Shown here: in pieces, positions 39,681 through 48,849 of the stretch | How positions within the stretch are numbered: position 1 is the first letter of the stretch | How the letters are laid out: each line of letters opens with the position of its first letter | From: Streptomyces beihaiensis | Lineage (GTDB): Bacteria > Actinomycetota > Actinomycetes > Streptomycetales > Streptomycetaceae | Length of the DNA: 50,847 nt | Direction: 5' to 3' | Assembly: GCF_026274175.1 (NCBI RefSeq) | Contig: NZ_JAPHNL010000253.1 | Span: 1-50,847 of the forward strand | Translations under genes and position numbers: made by a program | The notes under the pieces: model-generated | Told to the model about the DNA's origin: nothing | What the model saw: only the letters and a program-made list of their open reading frames with translations | The model's database searches: none

Positions 39681-40930
39681 ATGAAGATCACTTTCCTGCT
39701 GTTCGACGCGTACGGGATCGGCGGCACGATCCGCGCGACGGCGAACCTGGCCACCGCCCTCGCCGAGCGCCACCACGTGGAGATCGTCTCCTACCACCGC
39801 ACGGCCGAGCGCATGGCCGTGCCCGTCGACCCACGCGTGCGCGTGCGCGACCTGGTGGACCTTCGGCGGGACGCCCACGAGGACCCCGTGTCGCAGACCC
39901 TGGACGCCGTCTGCCCGTACGACCCCGTCTACGCGAGCAGGACGCCGCCGAGCGCGCTGGGCGAGCAGCGCCTCGCACACTTCCTGCGCCGCACCGACAG
40001 CGACGTCGTGATCGCCACCCGTCCCTGCCTGGTGTGCTTCCTGGCCGAGCACGGCCGCGCCGACGCGTATCGGCGGATCGGCCGGGAACACCTCACCCGC
40101 GCCTCTCACAGTGACGCGTTGCTGCGCGACCTGGACGCGGCCCTCGACGCCCTCGACGCCTTCGTGACCCTCTCCGAGGGCGACGCGCTCGCCTACGACC
40201 GGGCGCTGCCGGTGCGGCAGGCCCTGATCACCCATATCCCCGGCTGCTGCCCCCAGCCCGAGGTCGAGGCCGCCACCGGCACCTCCCGGATCGTCGTCGC
40301 CGCCGGCCGTCTCGTCCCCGTCAAACGCCACGACCGCCTCATCGGCGCCTTCGCCAAGGCGGCCGCCCGCCACCGGACTGGACCTTGCACATCTACGGCA
40401 GCGGCCCGCAGCAGGCCGCATTGCGCCGTCGTGTCGACGAACTCGGCCCGCACGCCCATGTGTTCCTCATGGGCCCTTGCCCTCGCATCGACACCGAGTG
40501 GGCCAAGGGTGCCGTCGCCGCCGTGTCCAGCGACACAGAGGCGTTCGGCCTGCTCGTCGTCGAGGCCATGCGCCTGGGCGTCCCGGTCGTCGCGACCGAC
40601 TGCGACCACAGCCCCCGGGAGATCATCAGCCACGGCGGGGACGGTCTCCTCGTCCCGGCGCACCCGGGGCGCAGCGCCGTGTGGGACATCCATCTGACCC
40701 CGTACGCCCAGGGGCTCACCCTGCGCCCCGCCCGCCTCTTCGGCGACCTTCCACAGCGCGGTGGCATCGACCGCTTCCCCACGGCCCACCACGCGGTCCC
40801 GCCGCGCACCTGCACCGTCCAGCCGCGTCTCACGGCCGACCACAACCTCGCCCTGCGCACCGTCCTCAGCACCCGCCCGCACCAGCCCGACGACCTCGCC
40901 GCGGAAGATCGACCCAGGAAACGCACATGA
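39681..40930 (+). pseudogene. GT4-type glycosyltransferase, interrupted by a one-base frameshift
   Basis: The first frame starts 'MKITFLLFDAYGIGGTIRAT' with GAGG upstream, the usual GT-B N-domain opening, and runs to 'IVVAAGRLVPVKRHDRLIGA' followed by 'FAKAAARH'. Then 'HIYGSGPQQAALRRRVDELG' and 'EAFGLLVVEAMRLGVPVVAT' (the GT4 EX7E motif) continue in the +2 frame from about 40377. Restoring one C at 40371-40376 (CACCGG to CACCCGG) would give the expected '..HPDWTLHIYG'. The C-terminal 70 residues after 'GGDGLLVPAHPG' look unlike the normal GT4 end, so a second change is possible. The stop overlaps the next start (ATGA). Either a real mutation or a sequencing error. Confidence 0.75.
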
Positions 40931-43782
40931 ACCGTCAACCAGACATCTCCGTCGTCGTCATCGTGCACAACGACGCCGCGCGGCTGCTCACCGCCGTGCA
41001 GTCGGTCCTCGACCAGACGCTGCGCGGCGTCGAGGTCGTGATCGTCGACGACTGCAGCACCGATCCCTCGTACGCGGCGGCCCAGCGGCTGGCCGCGGCG
41101 CACCCCGCCCGGATACGCGCCTTCCGGCTTTCCGAGAACAGCGGCGCGGGCGGCGAACCGCGCAACCACGGCATCCGGCACGCCTCGGGCCGCTACGTCA
41201 TGTTCCTGGACAGCGACGACGTGCTGGAGCGCAACGCCTGCCGCAATCTCCTCGAAGCCGCCGAGACCACCGGCAGCGACATCGTCTCCGGGCTGTGCGT
41301 GCGCCGGCACCTGGACAGTCGCCACCGCGGCACCACCAAGTGGTACCCGTGGCTGTACGAGAGCACGCGCACCGTGGATCCGGTCTCCGAACTGCCGGAT
41401 CTGTTCGTCTGGGACACGCTGTCCACGAACAAGTGCTACCGGCGCGGCTTCCTCATCGACAGCCAACTCCGCTTCCCCAAGGGGATGTTCTACGAGGACC
41501 TGCAGTTCATCGCCGAGGCGTATCTGGCCGCGCGGCGCATCACGCTCATCCCGAACCAGGTCTACTTCTGGAACGTCCGCCAGAAGGCGGAGTCCAAGTC
41601 GGTCACCAACAGCCGCCACGAGATCACCAATTACACGCATCGCCTGGAGATCCACCGCCGCATCGACGCGCTTTTGGCGGACCGTGGCCTCGACGATCTC
41701 AGGCGCGCCAAGGACCGCAAGTTCCTCAAGCACGATCTCGTCCTGCACCTGCGGGACCTTCCGCTGCGCGACGACGCCTACCGCCGTGAGTTCGCCGCGC
41801 TCTCGCAGGAGTATCTCGCGGGCATCGACCCGACGGCCTACGAGGCGGTCCACGCCTCCGTGGCGATCTGCGCCTATCTGCTGCGGCAAGGCGACTGGGA
41901 GCGGCTGATCCCGGCCGTGGACACGCTCATGCACCGGGACAAGATCTCCTCGCCGCTCGCGCAACGGGACGGCCGCGTCTACTGGACCGACGCCGGCGGG
42001 CACCTGGACGACCCGCTGGGCCGCCGCGTCCTGGACGTGACCGCACTCGGCTACCACCACAGGCCGTTGGAGCGGATGTCGCTGCGCAACGAACTGACCG
42101 GGTTCGCCGCGGCGGGCACCACGGTCAGCCTGTCCGGCCGCATCACCAATCCGCTGGGCTCGATCCCGCCCGGCGCCGCCCTCCGCGGCGAGCTGGTCCT
42201 GTCGGCTCGCCGCAAGAGCCTTCAGTCGTTCACCTTCCCGGTACGGTCCCTACGCCACGACGGCTCCACGGTCAGCTGGGAGACGGAGGCGGACCTCGGC
42301 CGACGGCTGCGCCCCCTGGGCATCGTGGACACCGTCTGGGACATCCGCATGCGCCTGGAGGCGGACGGTGCCCGCACCGTCTCCCGGATCACCGCCGCGG
42401 ACACCGCCCTGACCGGCAACGAGGTGCCGGTCAGGCCACGGCTGACCCGCCTGACCGCCGACCGCGTCGAGCCGCACGTCAGCGCCAAGGGGCACCTCGC
42501 GTTCCGCCTGATCTCCCAGGGCCCTGCCGCCACCAGCGCCTCCGGACTGATCGAACGCGGGGTGCACGGCGCTCCGGGCGCACTCGGCAAGGCCGCTTAC
42601 CGCAAGGCTCGGGCCCTGCGCAGGAAGCTCACCTCCACCGACACGAAACTCCGTGCCTACCACGAGGTCTTCAGCCGCTTGCCCGTACGCGGACGCACCG
42701 TCGTCTTCGAGAGTCACCTGGGCAAGCAGTACAGCGACAGCCCCCGCGCCCTGTACGAGGAGATGCGCCGCCAGGGCCTGGACTTCGAGGCCATCTGGTC
42801 CTACCAGGGCAGCCCGCAGGGCTTCCCCGAGGACGCCACCCTCGTACGCCGCTGGTCGCTGCCCTACCTCAAGGCGCTCGCCCGGGCCGAGTTCTGGGTG
42901 GACAACCAGAGCTTCCCGCTCAAGCTCACCAAACGCGCGGGAACCACCTACCTGCAGACCTGGCACGGCTCCGCGCTCAAACGGATGGGCTTCGACCTGC
43001 CCGAACTCAAGGCGATGACGCGCGACCGACAGCGCGAGCAGCACGACGCGCTCCGCCGCTTCGACCACTTCGTGGTCCGCACCGAGCACGACGTGGGCAC
43101 CCTCGCCAAGGCGCTGCGCCTGGACGAGCAACGCCTGTTGCGGACCGGGTATCCACGCAACGACTCCCTGGTCCGCGCGCGGGAGCGCGAACGCGCCGTC
43201 GGCCGGCGCGAACGCGGCCCACTCGCCCGCGAGTTGGGCGTCCCGCAGGACAAGGCGGTGCTGCTGTACGCGCCCACCTTCCGCACGCCAGGCCGCTTCG
43301 AGCTGCCCTTCGACGTGGAGCGCTTCGCCGAACAGTTCGGCGACCGGTACGTGCTCCTCGTCCGCGCGCACTACCTCAACCACGTCGTGCTGCCGCCCTC
43401 GGTGACCGGCCGTGTCATCGATGTGTCCACCCACCACGACGCCGCCCCGCTCCTGGAACTGGCCGACGCGCTGATCACGGACTACTCCTCGGTGATGTTC
43501 GACTTCGCCCTCCTCGACCGGCCGATGCTCTTCTTCACGTACGACTACGACACCTACGCCCACGACGGCCGCGGCACCTACTTCGACCTGGCCTCCCGCG
43601 CGCCGGGGCCGGTGTTCGCCACCGAGGAGGAGTTCCACGCGGCGGTGAAGGCCCTGGACTCCCAGGCACTCGCCTACGCACCGGCGCGCGAGCGGTTCGT
43701 CGCGCGCTTCGGCGAATACGACCGCGGCGACGCCGCGCGGCGGATCGTCGACCAGCTCTTCGCAGATTGGAAGCACCGATGA
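40927..43782 (+). CDS. Bifunctional GT2 glycosyltransferase / CDP-glycerol-type glycerophosphotransferase (teichoic-acid polymerase-like)
   Basis: A 951-residue protein. Residues 1-300 are a GT-A glycosyltransferase: 'ISVVVIVHNDAARLLTAVQS', 'VVIVDDCSTDPSYAAAQRLA', and the DxD-type 'VMFLDSDDVLERNACRNLLE'. A beta-rich middle region (about 380-520) has no motif I recognise. Residues 590-951 are a TagF-like domain: 'TYLQTWHGSALKRMGFDLPE', 'VLLYAPTFRTPGRFELPFDV', 'LLVRAHYLNHVVLPPSVTGR' and 'ALITDYSSVMFDFALLDRPM'. Predicted to build a polyol-phosphate or glycosylated wall polymer at the inner membrane face. ATG overlaps both neighbours' stops (ATGA). Confidence 0.87.
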   Translation: MNRQPDISVVVIVHNDAARLLTAVQSVLDQTLRGVEVVIVDDCSTDPSYAAAQRLAAAHPARIRAFRLSENSGAGGEPRNHGIRHASGRYVMFLDSDDVLERNACRNLLEAAETTGSDIVSGLCVRRHLDSRHRGTTKWYPWLYESTRTVDPVSELPDLFVWDTLSTNKCYRRGFLIDSQLRFPKGMFYEDLQFIAEAYLAARRITLIPNQVYFWNVRQKAESKSVTNSRHEITNYTHRLEIHRRIDALLADRGLDDLRRAKDRKFLKHDLVLHLRDLPLRDDAYRREFAALSQEYLAGIDPTAYEAVHASVAICAYLLRQGDWERLIPAVDTLMHRDKISSPLAQRDGRVYWTDAGGHLDDPLGRRVLDVTALGYHHRPLERMSLRNELTGFAAAGTTVSLSGRITNPLGSIPPGAALRGELVLSARRKSLQSFTFPVRSLRHDGSTVSWETEADLGRRLRPLGIVDTVWDIRMRLEADGARTVSRITAADTALTGNEVPVRPRLTRLTADRVEPHVSAKGHLAFRLISQGPAATSASGLIERGVHGAPGALGKAAYRKARALRRKLTSTDTKLRAYHEVFSRLPVRGRTVVFESHLGKQYSDSPRALYEEMRRQGLDFEAIWSYQGSPQGFPEDATLVRRWSLPYLKALARAEFWVDNQSFPLKLTKRAGTTYLQTWHGSALKRMGFDLPELKAMTRDRQREQHDALRRFDHFVVRTEHDVGTLAKALRLDEQRLLRTGYPRNDSLVRARERERAVGRRERGPLARELGVPQDKAVLLYAPTFRTPGRFELPFDVERFAEQFGDRYVLLVRAHYLNHVVLPPSVTGRVIDVSTHHDAAPLLELADALITDYSSVMFDFALLDRPMLFFTYDYDTYAHDGRGTYFDLASRAPGPVFATEEEFHAAVKALDSQALAYAPARERFVARFGEYDRGDAARRIVDQLFADWKHR

Positions 43783-44960
43783 CGCACCGGACCCGGACAC
43801 TCACCGCTGTCGCTAGCCGGGACGTCTTCCTCGTCTCCAACAGCGTCGACGAACTGGGCGGGATCACCAGCTGGTCCCACCAGATGGCTCGCCTGTTCAG
43901 CGAACGAGGGCACAGAGTGCACGTCCTCGGCATCACCCCCGCCCCGGCGGGCCGCCGCCATGACCTCGGCGACGACCTTCCGTACCGCACCACGACCCTC
44001 TACGACGTCCATCCGCCCACACGGCCCCCGGCCGGAGTTCTCCGGCGTCGCGTCGACCCGGTCGACCGGCGCCGCCACGCCGCCCATCTGGACGGCATGC
44101 GCCGACGAGCCGCGAGGCTCACCGACCTGTTCCGGGCCGCCGGGCCCGGCGCCGTCGTGATCGTCACCCAGGTGTGGGCGATGGAGTGGGTCGCGCTCGC
44201 CGACACCACGGGGCTGACCGTGATCGGCATGAGCCACGAGTCGTACGAGACCTGCCGAAGGTCCTCCCGGTTCCGGCGAGTTCAGCGCTACTACAAGGAC
44301 GTCGACCGCATGCTCACGCTCACCCGCGAGGACGCCGACCTGTGGATCCGCGAGGGACTCGACCACGTGGGGGCCATGCCCAACCCGTTGCCGTTCTTCC
44401 CTGACGAGCCCTCACCGCGCCGCGCGAAGACGGTGGTCAGCATCGGCCGACTCCACGAGGAGAAGGGCGTCGATCTGCTCCTGGAGGCATGGGCACTGGT
44501 CTGCGTGAACCATCCCGACTGGACCCTGGCCGTATTCGGCGCCGGCGAGGAGGAGCCCGCCTTGCGGCGCCAGTGCGCGGACCTGGGCATCGAGAAGTCT
44601 GTCGAGTGGCGGGGCCGTACCGCCGACGTGCCGGGAGCGCTGCGCGAGAGCTCCGTCTTCGCGCTGAGCTCGCGCGGCGAGGGGTTCCCGCTCGCCCTGA
44701 TGGAGGCGATGGCCACCGGCGTGCCCTGTGTCGCCTTCGACGTGGCCCCCGGAGTACGCGAGATCGTCACGGACCAGGTCGACGGCCTTCTCGTACCCCC
44801 CGCAGACACCCGTCGACTCGCGCACTGTCTGGAGCGGTTGATGAGTGACCAGGACCTGCGCGACCGCATGGGGGAAAGCGCACGCCGAGGCGTACAGCGC
44901 TTCTCCACCGACCGGGTCGTGGCCCGCTGGGAGAGCCTGTTCGACCTCCTCGCCCGCTGA
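43779..44960 (+). CDS. GT4-family glycosyltransferase
   Basis: A 393-residue GT-B enzyme with 'DVFLVSNSVDELGGITSWSH' at the N-terminus, 'TVVSIGRLHEEKGVDLLLEA' at the start of the nucleotide-sugar domain and the EX7E motif in 'RGEGFPLALMEAMATGVPCV'. Start at 43779 is set by the ATGA overlap with the polymerase gene. Third and last gene of the wall-polymer operon. Donor sugar unknown. Confidence 0.9.
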   Translation: MTHRTRTLTAVASRDVFLVSNSVDELGGITSWSHQMARLFSERGHRVHVLGITPAPAGRRHDLGDDLPYRTTTLYDVHPPTRPPAGVLRRRVDPVDRRRHAAHLDGMRRRAARLTDLFRAAGPGAVVIVTQVWAMEWVALADTTGLTVIGMSHESYETCRRSSRFRRVQRYYKDVDRMLTLTREDADLWIREGLDHVGAMPNPLPFFPDEPSPRRAKTVVSIGRLHEEKGVDLLLEAWALVCVNHPDWTLAVFGAGEEEPALRRQCADLGIEKSVEWRGRTADVPGALRESSVFALSSRGEGFPLALMEAMATGVPCVAFDVAPGVREIVTDQVDGLLVPPADTRRLAHCLERLMSDQDLRDRMGESARRGVQRFSTDRVVARWESLFDLLAR

Positions 44961-45014
44961 GCGGCCGACCCCCGCCACCCGGCGGGGTACTTGCAGCCGG
45001 TCGCCGGATGGCAG
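44950..45014 (+). promoter_or_regulatory. Array copy E4, upstream of the lysyl-phosphatidylglycerol synthase operon
   Basis: Site B (44972-44985, centre 44978.5) and site C TCGCCGGATGGCAG (45001-45014, centre 45007.5) keep the 29-bp spacing. At the expected place of site A (22 bp upstream) only a left half TCGCC (44950-44954) is present, inside the end of the glycosyltransferase gene. Site C is about 30 bases upstream of the start. Confidence 0.65.
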
Positions 45015-45044
45015 ACCCGCCCGATCCTCACGAATGTCGTAGAC

Positions 45045-46829
45045 GTGACTGCATACACCACACCGTCCACCACAGCCGGGAAGCCTCACGCGATCGTGAC
45101 CACGCCCCAGTGCCGTCGGGCGGCGGCCGCGGCGAGCGTCTGGTACCTGCGCGCCATGGCCCTGCTGAACGTGCTGGCGGTGCTCTCCGTTCCGCTGCGC
45201 GACCGGGTCCAGGAGCACAACGAGGGCGAGTACTTCACCCCGTACCTGCTCACGGCCGGCCTGGTGTCCGCGATGCTCGCGCTGTGTCTGGCGGTCGCCA
45301 TGCGCCGGCGCAAGCGGGCGGCGTGGATCTTCAACACGGTGCTCACCGCACTGACCCTGGCGGGGATGCTTCTCTTCCTGCTCGTGCCGGACGACGACCT
45401 CGGCTTCCGGCACCACTGGATCAACTGGGCCTCCGCCGCGCTCACCGCCCTCTTCCTGCTGGCCCTGCTCGTGGGCCGCAAGGAGTTCACGTCGAAGGGC
45501 GACCGCTCCAATCCACGGACCGCGCTGGCGACCCTGGTCGGCGGCGGGGCCCTCGGCACCGCGCTCGGTATGGCGCTGGTGCAGGCGACCGGCGCCGGGA
45601 CGGGAGCGGACTTCTCCGACCGCCTCGGCTACGTCGTGGCCCGCTTCGTCACGCTTGACCCCTCCGAGAAGGCCGACCGCCTCCTCCAGGTGCCCGGCTG
45701 GGTCGACGCAACCCTCAACGTGACTGCGGCAGTCGTGTTCCTGAGCGTCCTCTACGTGGCGTTCCGCAGCCCCCGGGGACGCGTGAGGCTGACCGAGGAC
45801 GACGAGAACCGGCTGCGCACCCTCCTCGACCGGCACGGCGAGCGCGACTCCCTGGGCTACTTCGCCCTGCGCCGCGACAAGGCGGCCGTCTTCTCCCCGA
45901 GCGGCAAGGCAGCGGTGACCTATCGCGTGGTCGGCGGCGTCTGCCTGGCCTCCGGCGACCCCGTCGGGGACCCCGAGGCGTGGCCGGGAGCGATCGGCGC
46001 CTGGCTGGCCGAGGCGCGCCGGCACGCCTGGGTCCCGGCCGTGATGGGCGCGTCCGAGGAAGCGGGAGTCATCTACGCACGGCACGGCCTGAACGCCCTC
46101 GAACTCGGCGACGAAGCGATCGTCGAGGTCGCCGACTTCACCCTGGAGGGGCGCGCCATGCGGGGCGTCCGCCAAGCCCACAACCGCGTCCGGCGCGCCG
46201 GCTACACCGTGCGCGTCCGCCGCCACGAGGACATACCCGAGCCCGAGATGGCCCGGCTCGTCGCCGACGCCGACCGGTGGCGCGACGGGGCGACCGAGCG
46301 CGGCTTCTCGATGGCGCTCGGCAGGCTCGGCGCACCGGCCGACGGGCGCTGCGTGATGGTCGAGTGCCACGACGCGCACGGCGAACTGCGCGCACTGCTC
46401 AGCTTCGTCCCCTGGGGCGGCAAGGGACTCTCCCTCGACCTGATGCGCCGGGACCGCGACGGCGACAACGGCCTCGTGGAATTCATGGTCATCGAACTGC
46501 TGCGGCGGGCCGACGACGTGGGCCTGGCACGGGTCTCGCTCAATTTCGCGATGTTCCGGTCGGTCTTCGAACGTGGCGACCGCCTCGGCGCGGGACCCGT
46601 GCTGCGGCTGTGGCGCGCCACCCTGGGATTCTTCTCGCGCTGGTGGCAGATCGAATCGCTGTACCGCGCCAACGCCAAGTACCGGCCCATCTGGGAACCC
46701 CGCTTCATCCTCTACGAGAAGAGCAGCGAACTGCTCCGGATCGCTCTGGCCGGCGGCCGGGCGGAGGGCTTCGTCACGACGCCGCGCCTGCCCGCCCTCT
46801 TCCGGCGACGCACACGCGTCGACTCCTGA
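45045..46829 (+). CDS. Lysyl-phosphatidylglycerol synthase-like protein (DUF2156 / MprF C-terminal type)
   Basis: A 594-residue protein. Residues 1-230 hold about five membrane segments ('YLRAMALLNVLAVLSVPLRD', 'YLLTAGLVSAMLALCLAVAM', 'WINWASAALTALFLLALLVG'). Residues 270-594 form the tandem GNAT-like synthase domain: 'DSLGYFALRRDKAAVFSPSG', 'GVCLASGDPVGDPEAWPGAI', 'GLSLDLMRRDRDGDNGLVEF' and 'FFSRWWQIESLYRANAKYRP'. These enzymes add an amino acid to phosphatidylglycerol to reduce envelope charge. GTG start, no ribosome site, so possibly leaderless. First gene after array E4. Confidence 0.85.
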   Translation: MTAYTTPSTTAGKPHAIVTTPQCRRAAAAASVWYLRAMALLNVLAVLSVPLRDRVQEHNEGEYFTPYLLTAGLVSAMLALCLAVAMRRRKRAAWIFNTVLTALTLAGMLLFLLVPDDDLGFRHHWINWASAALTALFLLALLVGRKEFTSKGDRSNPRTALATLVGGGALGTALGMALVQATGAGTGADFSDRLGYVVARFVTLDPSEKADRLLQVPGWVDATLNVTAAVVFLSVLYVAFRSPRGRVRLTEDDENRLRTLLDRHGERDSLGYFALRRDKAAVFSPSGKAAVTYRVVGGVCLASGDPVGDPEAWPGAIGAWLAEARRHAWVPAVMGASEEAGVIYARHGLNALELGDEAIVEVADFTLEGRAMRGVRQAHNRVRRAGYTVRVRRHEDIPEPEMARLVADADRWRDGATERGFSMALGRLGAPADGRCVMVECHDAHGELRALLSFVPWGGKGLSLDLMRRDRDGDNGLVEFMVIELLRRADDVGLARVSLNFAMFRSVFERGDRLGAGPVLRLWRATLGFFSRWWQIESLYRANAKYRPIWEPRFILYEKSSELLRIALAGGRAEGFVTTPRLPALFRRRTRVDS

Positions 46830-46885
46830 CCTGCCGCACTCCACCCTGCCCCTCCGCACGGATTCACCCGAGAAAGTCTCGTCCC

Positions 46886-48007
46886 ATGGGTCTCACCAGC
46901 AGCAAAGTCCTGGCACTCGCCGTGCTGACGGCCGTGGCGCTGTTCGTCCTCACCATCGTGCTCTGGCCACGACTGGCCCGGCGCAGCCGGCGCGCGGTCC
47001 TCGGCCGCACCGGACTGCTCCTCATGACCCAGGTCATGATCTTCGCCTCGGTCGGCCTCCTGGCGAACAGGACCTTCGTGTTCTACGCCTCCTGGGCCGA
47101 CCTCATCGGCAAGGAGCAGACGCAGGGCACCGTCGTGGACCACCCGACGGGCCCGGCCGGTATGTCACAGCTCGCCGTGGTGGAGAAGCAGAAGGTGCGG
47201 GTTCACGGCAGCAAGCGAGCGTCGTCCGCGGGCCAGATACAGAAAATCGTCGTACGAGGCGGTAAGTCCGGCCTCGTCAGCCCCGCATACGTCTACCTCC
47301 CGCCGGAATACTTCCAGTCGGGCCACGCGAGACAGACGTTCCCCGCGTCCATCGTGCTCACCGGCTACCCCGGCAACGCCAAGTCCCTCATCAAGGGCCT
47401 GAAGTACCCGACGACGGCCCACCGTCTGGCGGCGCAGGGAAAGATGCAGCCGATGATCCTGGTGATGCTGCGCCCGACCGTCGCCCCGCCCCGGGACACC
47501 GAGTGCACGGACGTCCCCGGCGGCCCGAAGGCCGAGACGTTCCTCGCCCAGGACCTGCCCCAGGCGATATCGGCCGCCTACCGGGTCGGTGCCCACGCAC
47601 GCAGCTGGGGCGTCATCGGAGACTCGACCGGCGGCTACTGCGCGCTGAAACTGGGCCTGCACCATGCGGACCGCTTCGCGGCGAGCGCGGGCCTTTCCGC
47701 GTACTACAAGGCCGCCGAGGACGTGACCACGGGTGACCTCTTCCACGGTGACCAGCGCCTGCGTCACCGCGCCAACCTGTTCTGGAGCCTGGACCACCTC
47801 CCCGCACGCAACTCCTCCTTCCTGGTGACCAGCTCGAAGAAGGGCGAGCGGAACCTCAAGACCACCCTGAAGTTCATCAAGAAGGTGAAGGCCCCCGACC
47901 GCGTCTCGTCGATCATCCTCGACAGCGGCGGCCACAACTTCACCACCTGGAAACGGGAGATTCCCCCCGCACTGCGGTGGATGAGCGGCCGGCTCACCGC
48001 GCGGTGA
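46886..48007 (+). CDS. Membrane-anchored alpha/beta-hydrolase (esterase D / antigen 85-like family)
   Basis: A 373-residue protein. Two N-terminal membrane helices ('KVLALAVLTAVALFVLTIVL' and 'VMIFASVGLLANRTFVFYAS') are followed by an extracytoplasmic esterase domain with 'YVYLPPEYFQ', 'PASIVLTGYPGNAKSLIKGL', the nucleophile in GDSTGG (Ser at about residue 247) and 'ILDSGGHNFTTWK' (catalytic His). Fifty-six bases after the LPG synthase gene. In other bacteria a similar esterase hydrolyses aminoacyl-phosphatidylglycerol, so this may reverse the synthase next door; that is inference. Confidence 0.82.
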   Translation: MGLTSSKVLALAVLTAVALFVLTIVLWPRLARRSRRAVLGRTGLLLMTQVMIFASVGLLANRTFVFYASWADLIGKEQTQGTVVDHPTGPAGMSQLAVVEKQKVRVHGSKRASSAGQIQKIVVRGGKSGLVSPAYVYLPPEYFQSGHARQTFPASIVLTGYPGNAKSLIKGLKYPTTAHRLAAQGKMQPMILVMLRPTVAPPRDTECTDVPGGPKAETFLAQDLPQAISAAYRVGAHARSWGVIGDSTGGYCALKLGLHHADRFAASAGLSAYYKAAEDVTTGDLFHGDQRLRHRANLFWSLDHLPARNSSFLVTSSKKGERNLKTTLKFIKKVKAPDRVSSIILDSGGHNFTTWKREIPPALRWMSGRLTAR

Positions 48008-48017
48008 CGCTCCGGGG

Positions 48018-48545
48018 CTACTTGATGACGGCGTTGGCCGCCACGACGACCAGTCCGAGCAACGCGTCACCGGCACCGACCTTCGCGGCGGAACCCCAGG
48101 CACGGCCGCCTGCGCGGGCGGCGAGCAGCCCCCAGGTGAACAGCAGCACCACGTTCACGGCGAAGGCCACGTACTCGATGCCCCGCGAGGGCCACCAGCC
48201 CCACGCCGCGCCCAGCAGCAGGATCAGCGTCGGCGCTGTGGCCAGGACCAACGGCCACTCGGAGAACAGCAGCCGCGCCACCGGGCGGACCCCGTGCACG
48301 GCCTGGTCGCCGCGCCTGGCGATCAGATGCGCGTAGCCGTGCGCCAGAGCCGACGCGACGGCCGTGACCAGGAGCCACTGGGCGCTGCTGAACCGATCCT
48401 CGGGGGTCGTCTCACCCAGCTCCGTCAGGGCGGCCACCATGGAACTGGCGAGCACCGCCCCGTACACGCCCCCGAACAGCACATGGGGCCGCGCCGCGGA
48501 GCGGCGCAGAGCACGGACAGTGTGACGCAGGTGAAGACGGGGCAT
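48018..48545 (-). CDS. Hypothetical integral membrane protein
   Basis: A 175-residue protein with about four membrane segments: 'HVLFGGVYGAVLASSMVAAL', 'QWLLVTAVASALAHGYAHLI', 'WPLVLATAPTLILLLGAAWG' and 'YVAFAVNVVLLFTWGLLAAR', and a final hydrophobic 'ALLGLVVVAANAVIK'. AGGAAG lies before the ATG. No motif points to a function. Convergent with the esterase (10-base gap) and divergent from the two-component genes. Confidence 0.75.
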   Translation of the reverse strand: MPRLHLRHTVRALRRSAARPHVLFGGVYGAVLASSMVAALTELGETTPEDRFSSAQWLLVTAVASALAHGYAHLIARRGDQAVHGVRPVARLLFSEWPLVLATAPTLILLLGAAWGWWPSRGIEYVAFAVNVVLLFTWGLLAARAGGRAWGSAAKVGAGDALLGLVVVAANAVIK

Positions 48546-48849
48546 GACTGGCTTCCTCGAACGGTACGGAGATCGGCCGCCGCCCGCGGCCTCGGGCGGG
48601 CATACCTACCGATCCCACCGGATATGAACCATGGACACCATCCACCACACCTCGCCCGCCCGCCCGCCGACGGGCCGGAGCGCTCCCCCCCGAACGGCTG
48701 GAACGGGTCTGCCGGGTGGCTGGTGTCCCCGATGGCGTCGGTCTCCCGCGCGCCCGTGCACATAGGGTCGACGGCGAGCGATCAGCGTGCGGACGTACAG
48801 GTCGCCGAGAAGCTGGCAAGGTCAGACGAGTGTGTGAGGCGGAACGCCG
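48546..48849. other. 304-base divergent gap between a membrane protein gene and the two-component operon
   Basis: Contains a partial match to the arrays seen upstream: GGCGG at 48595-48599 (right half of a B-like site) and CCACCGGATATG at 48615-48626 with the same 29-bp spacing, in plus orientation. No promoter hexamers are obvious. No coding sequence is convincing. Confidence 0.4.
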
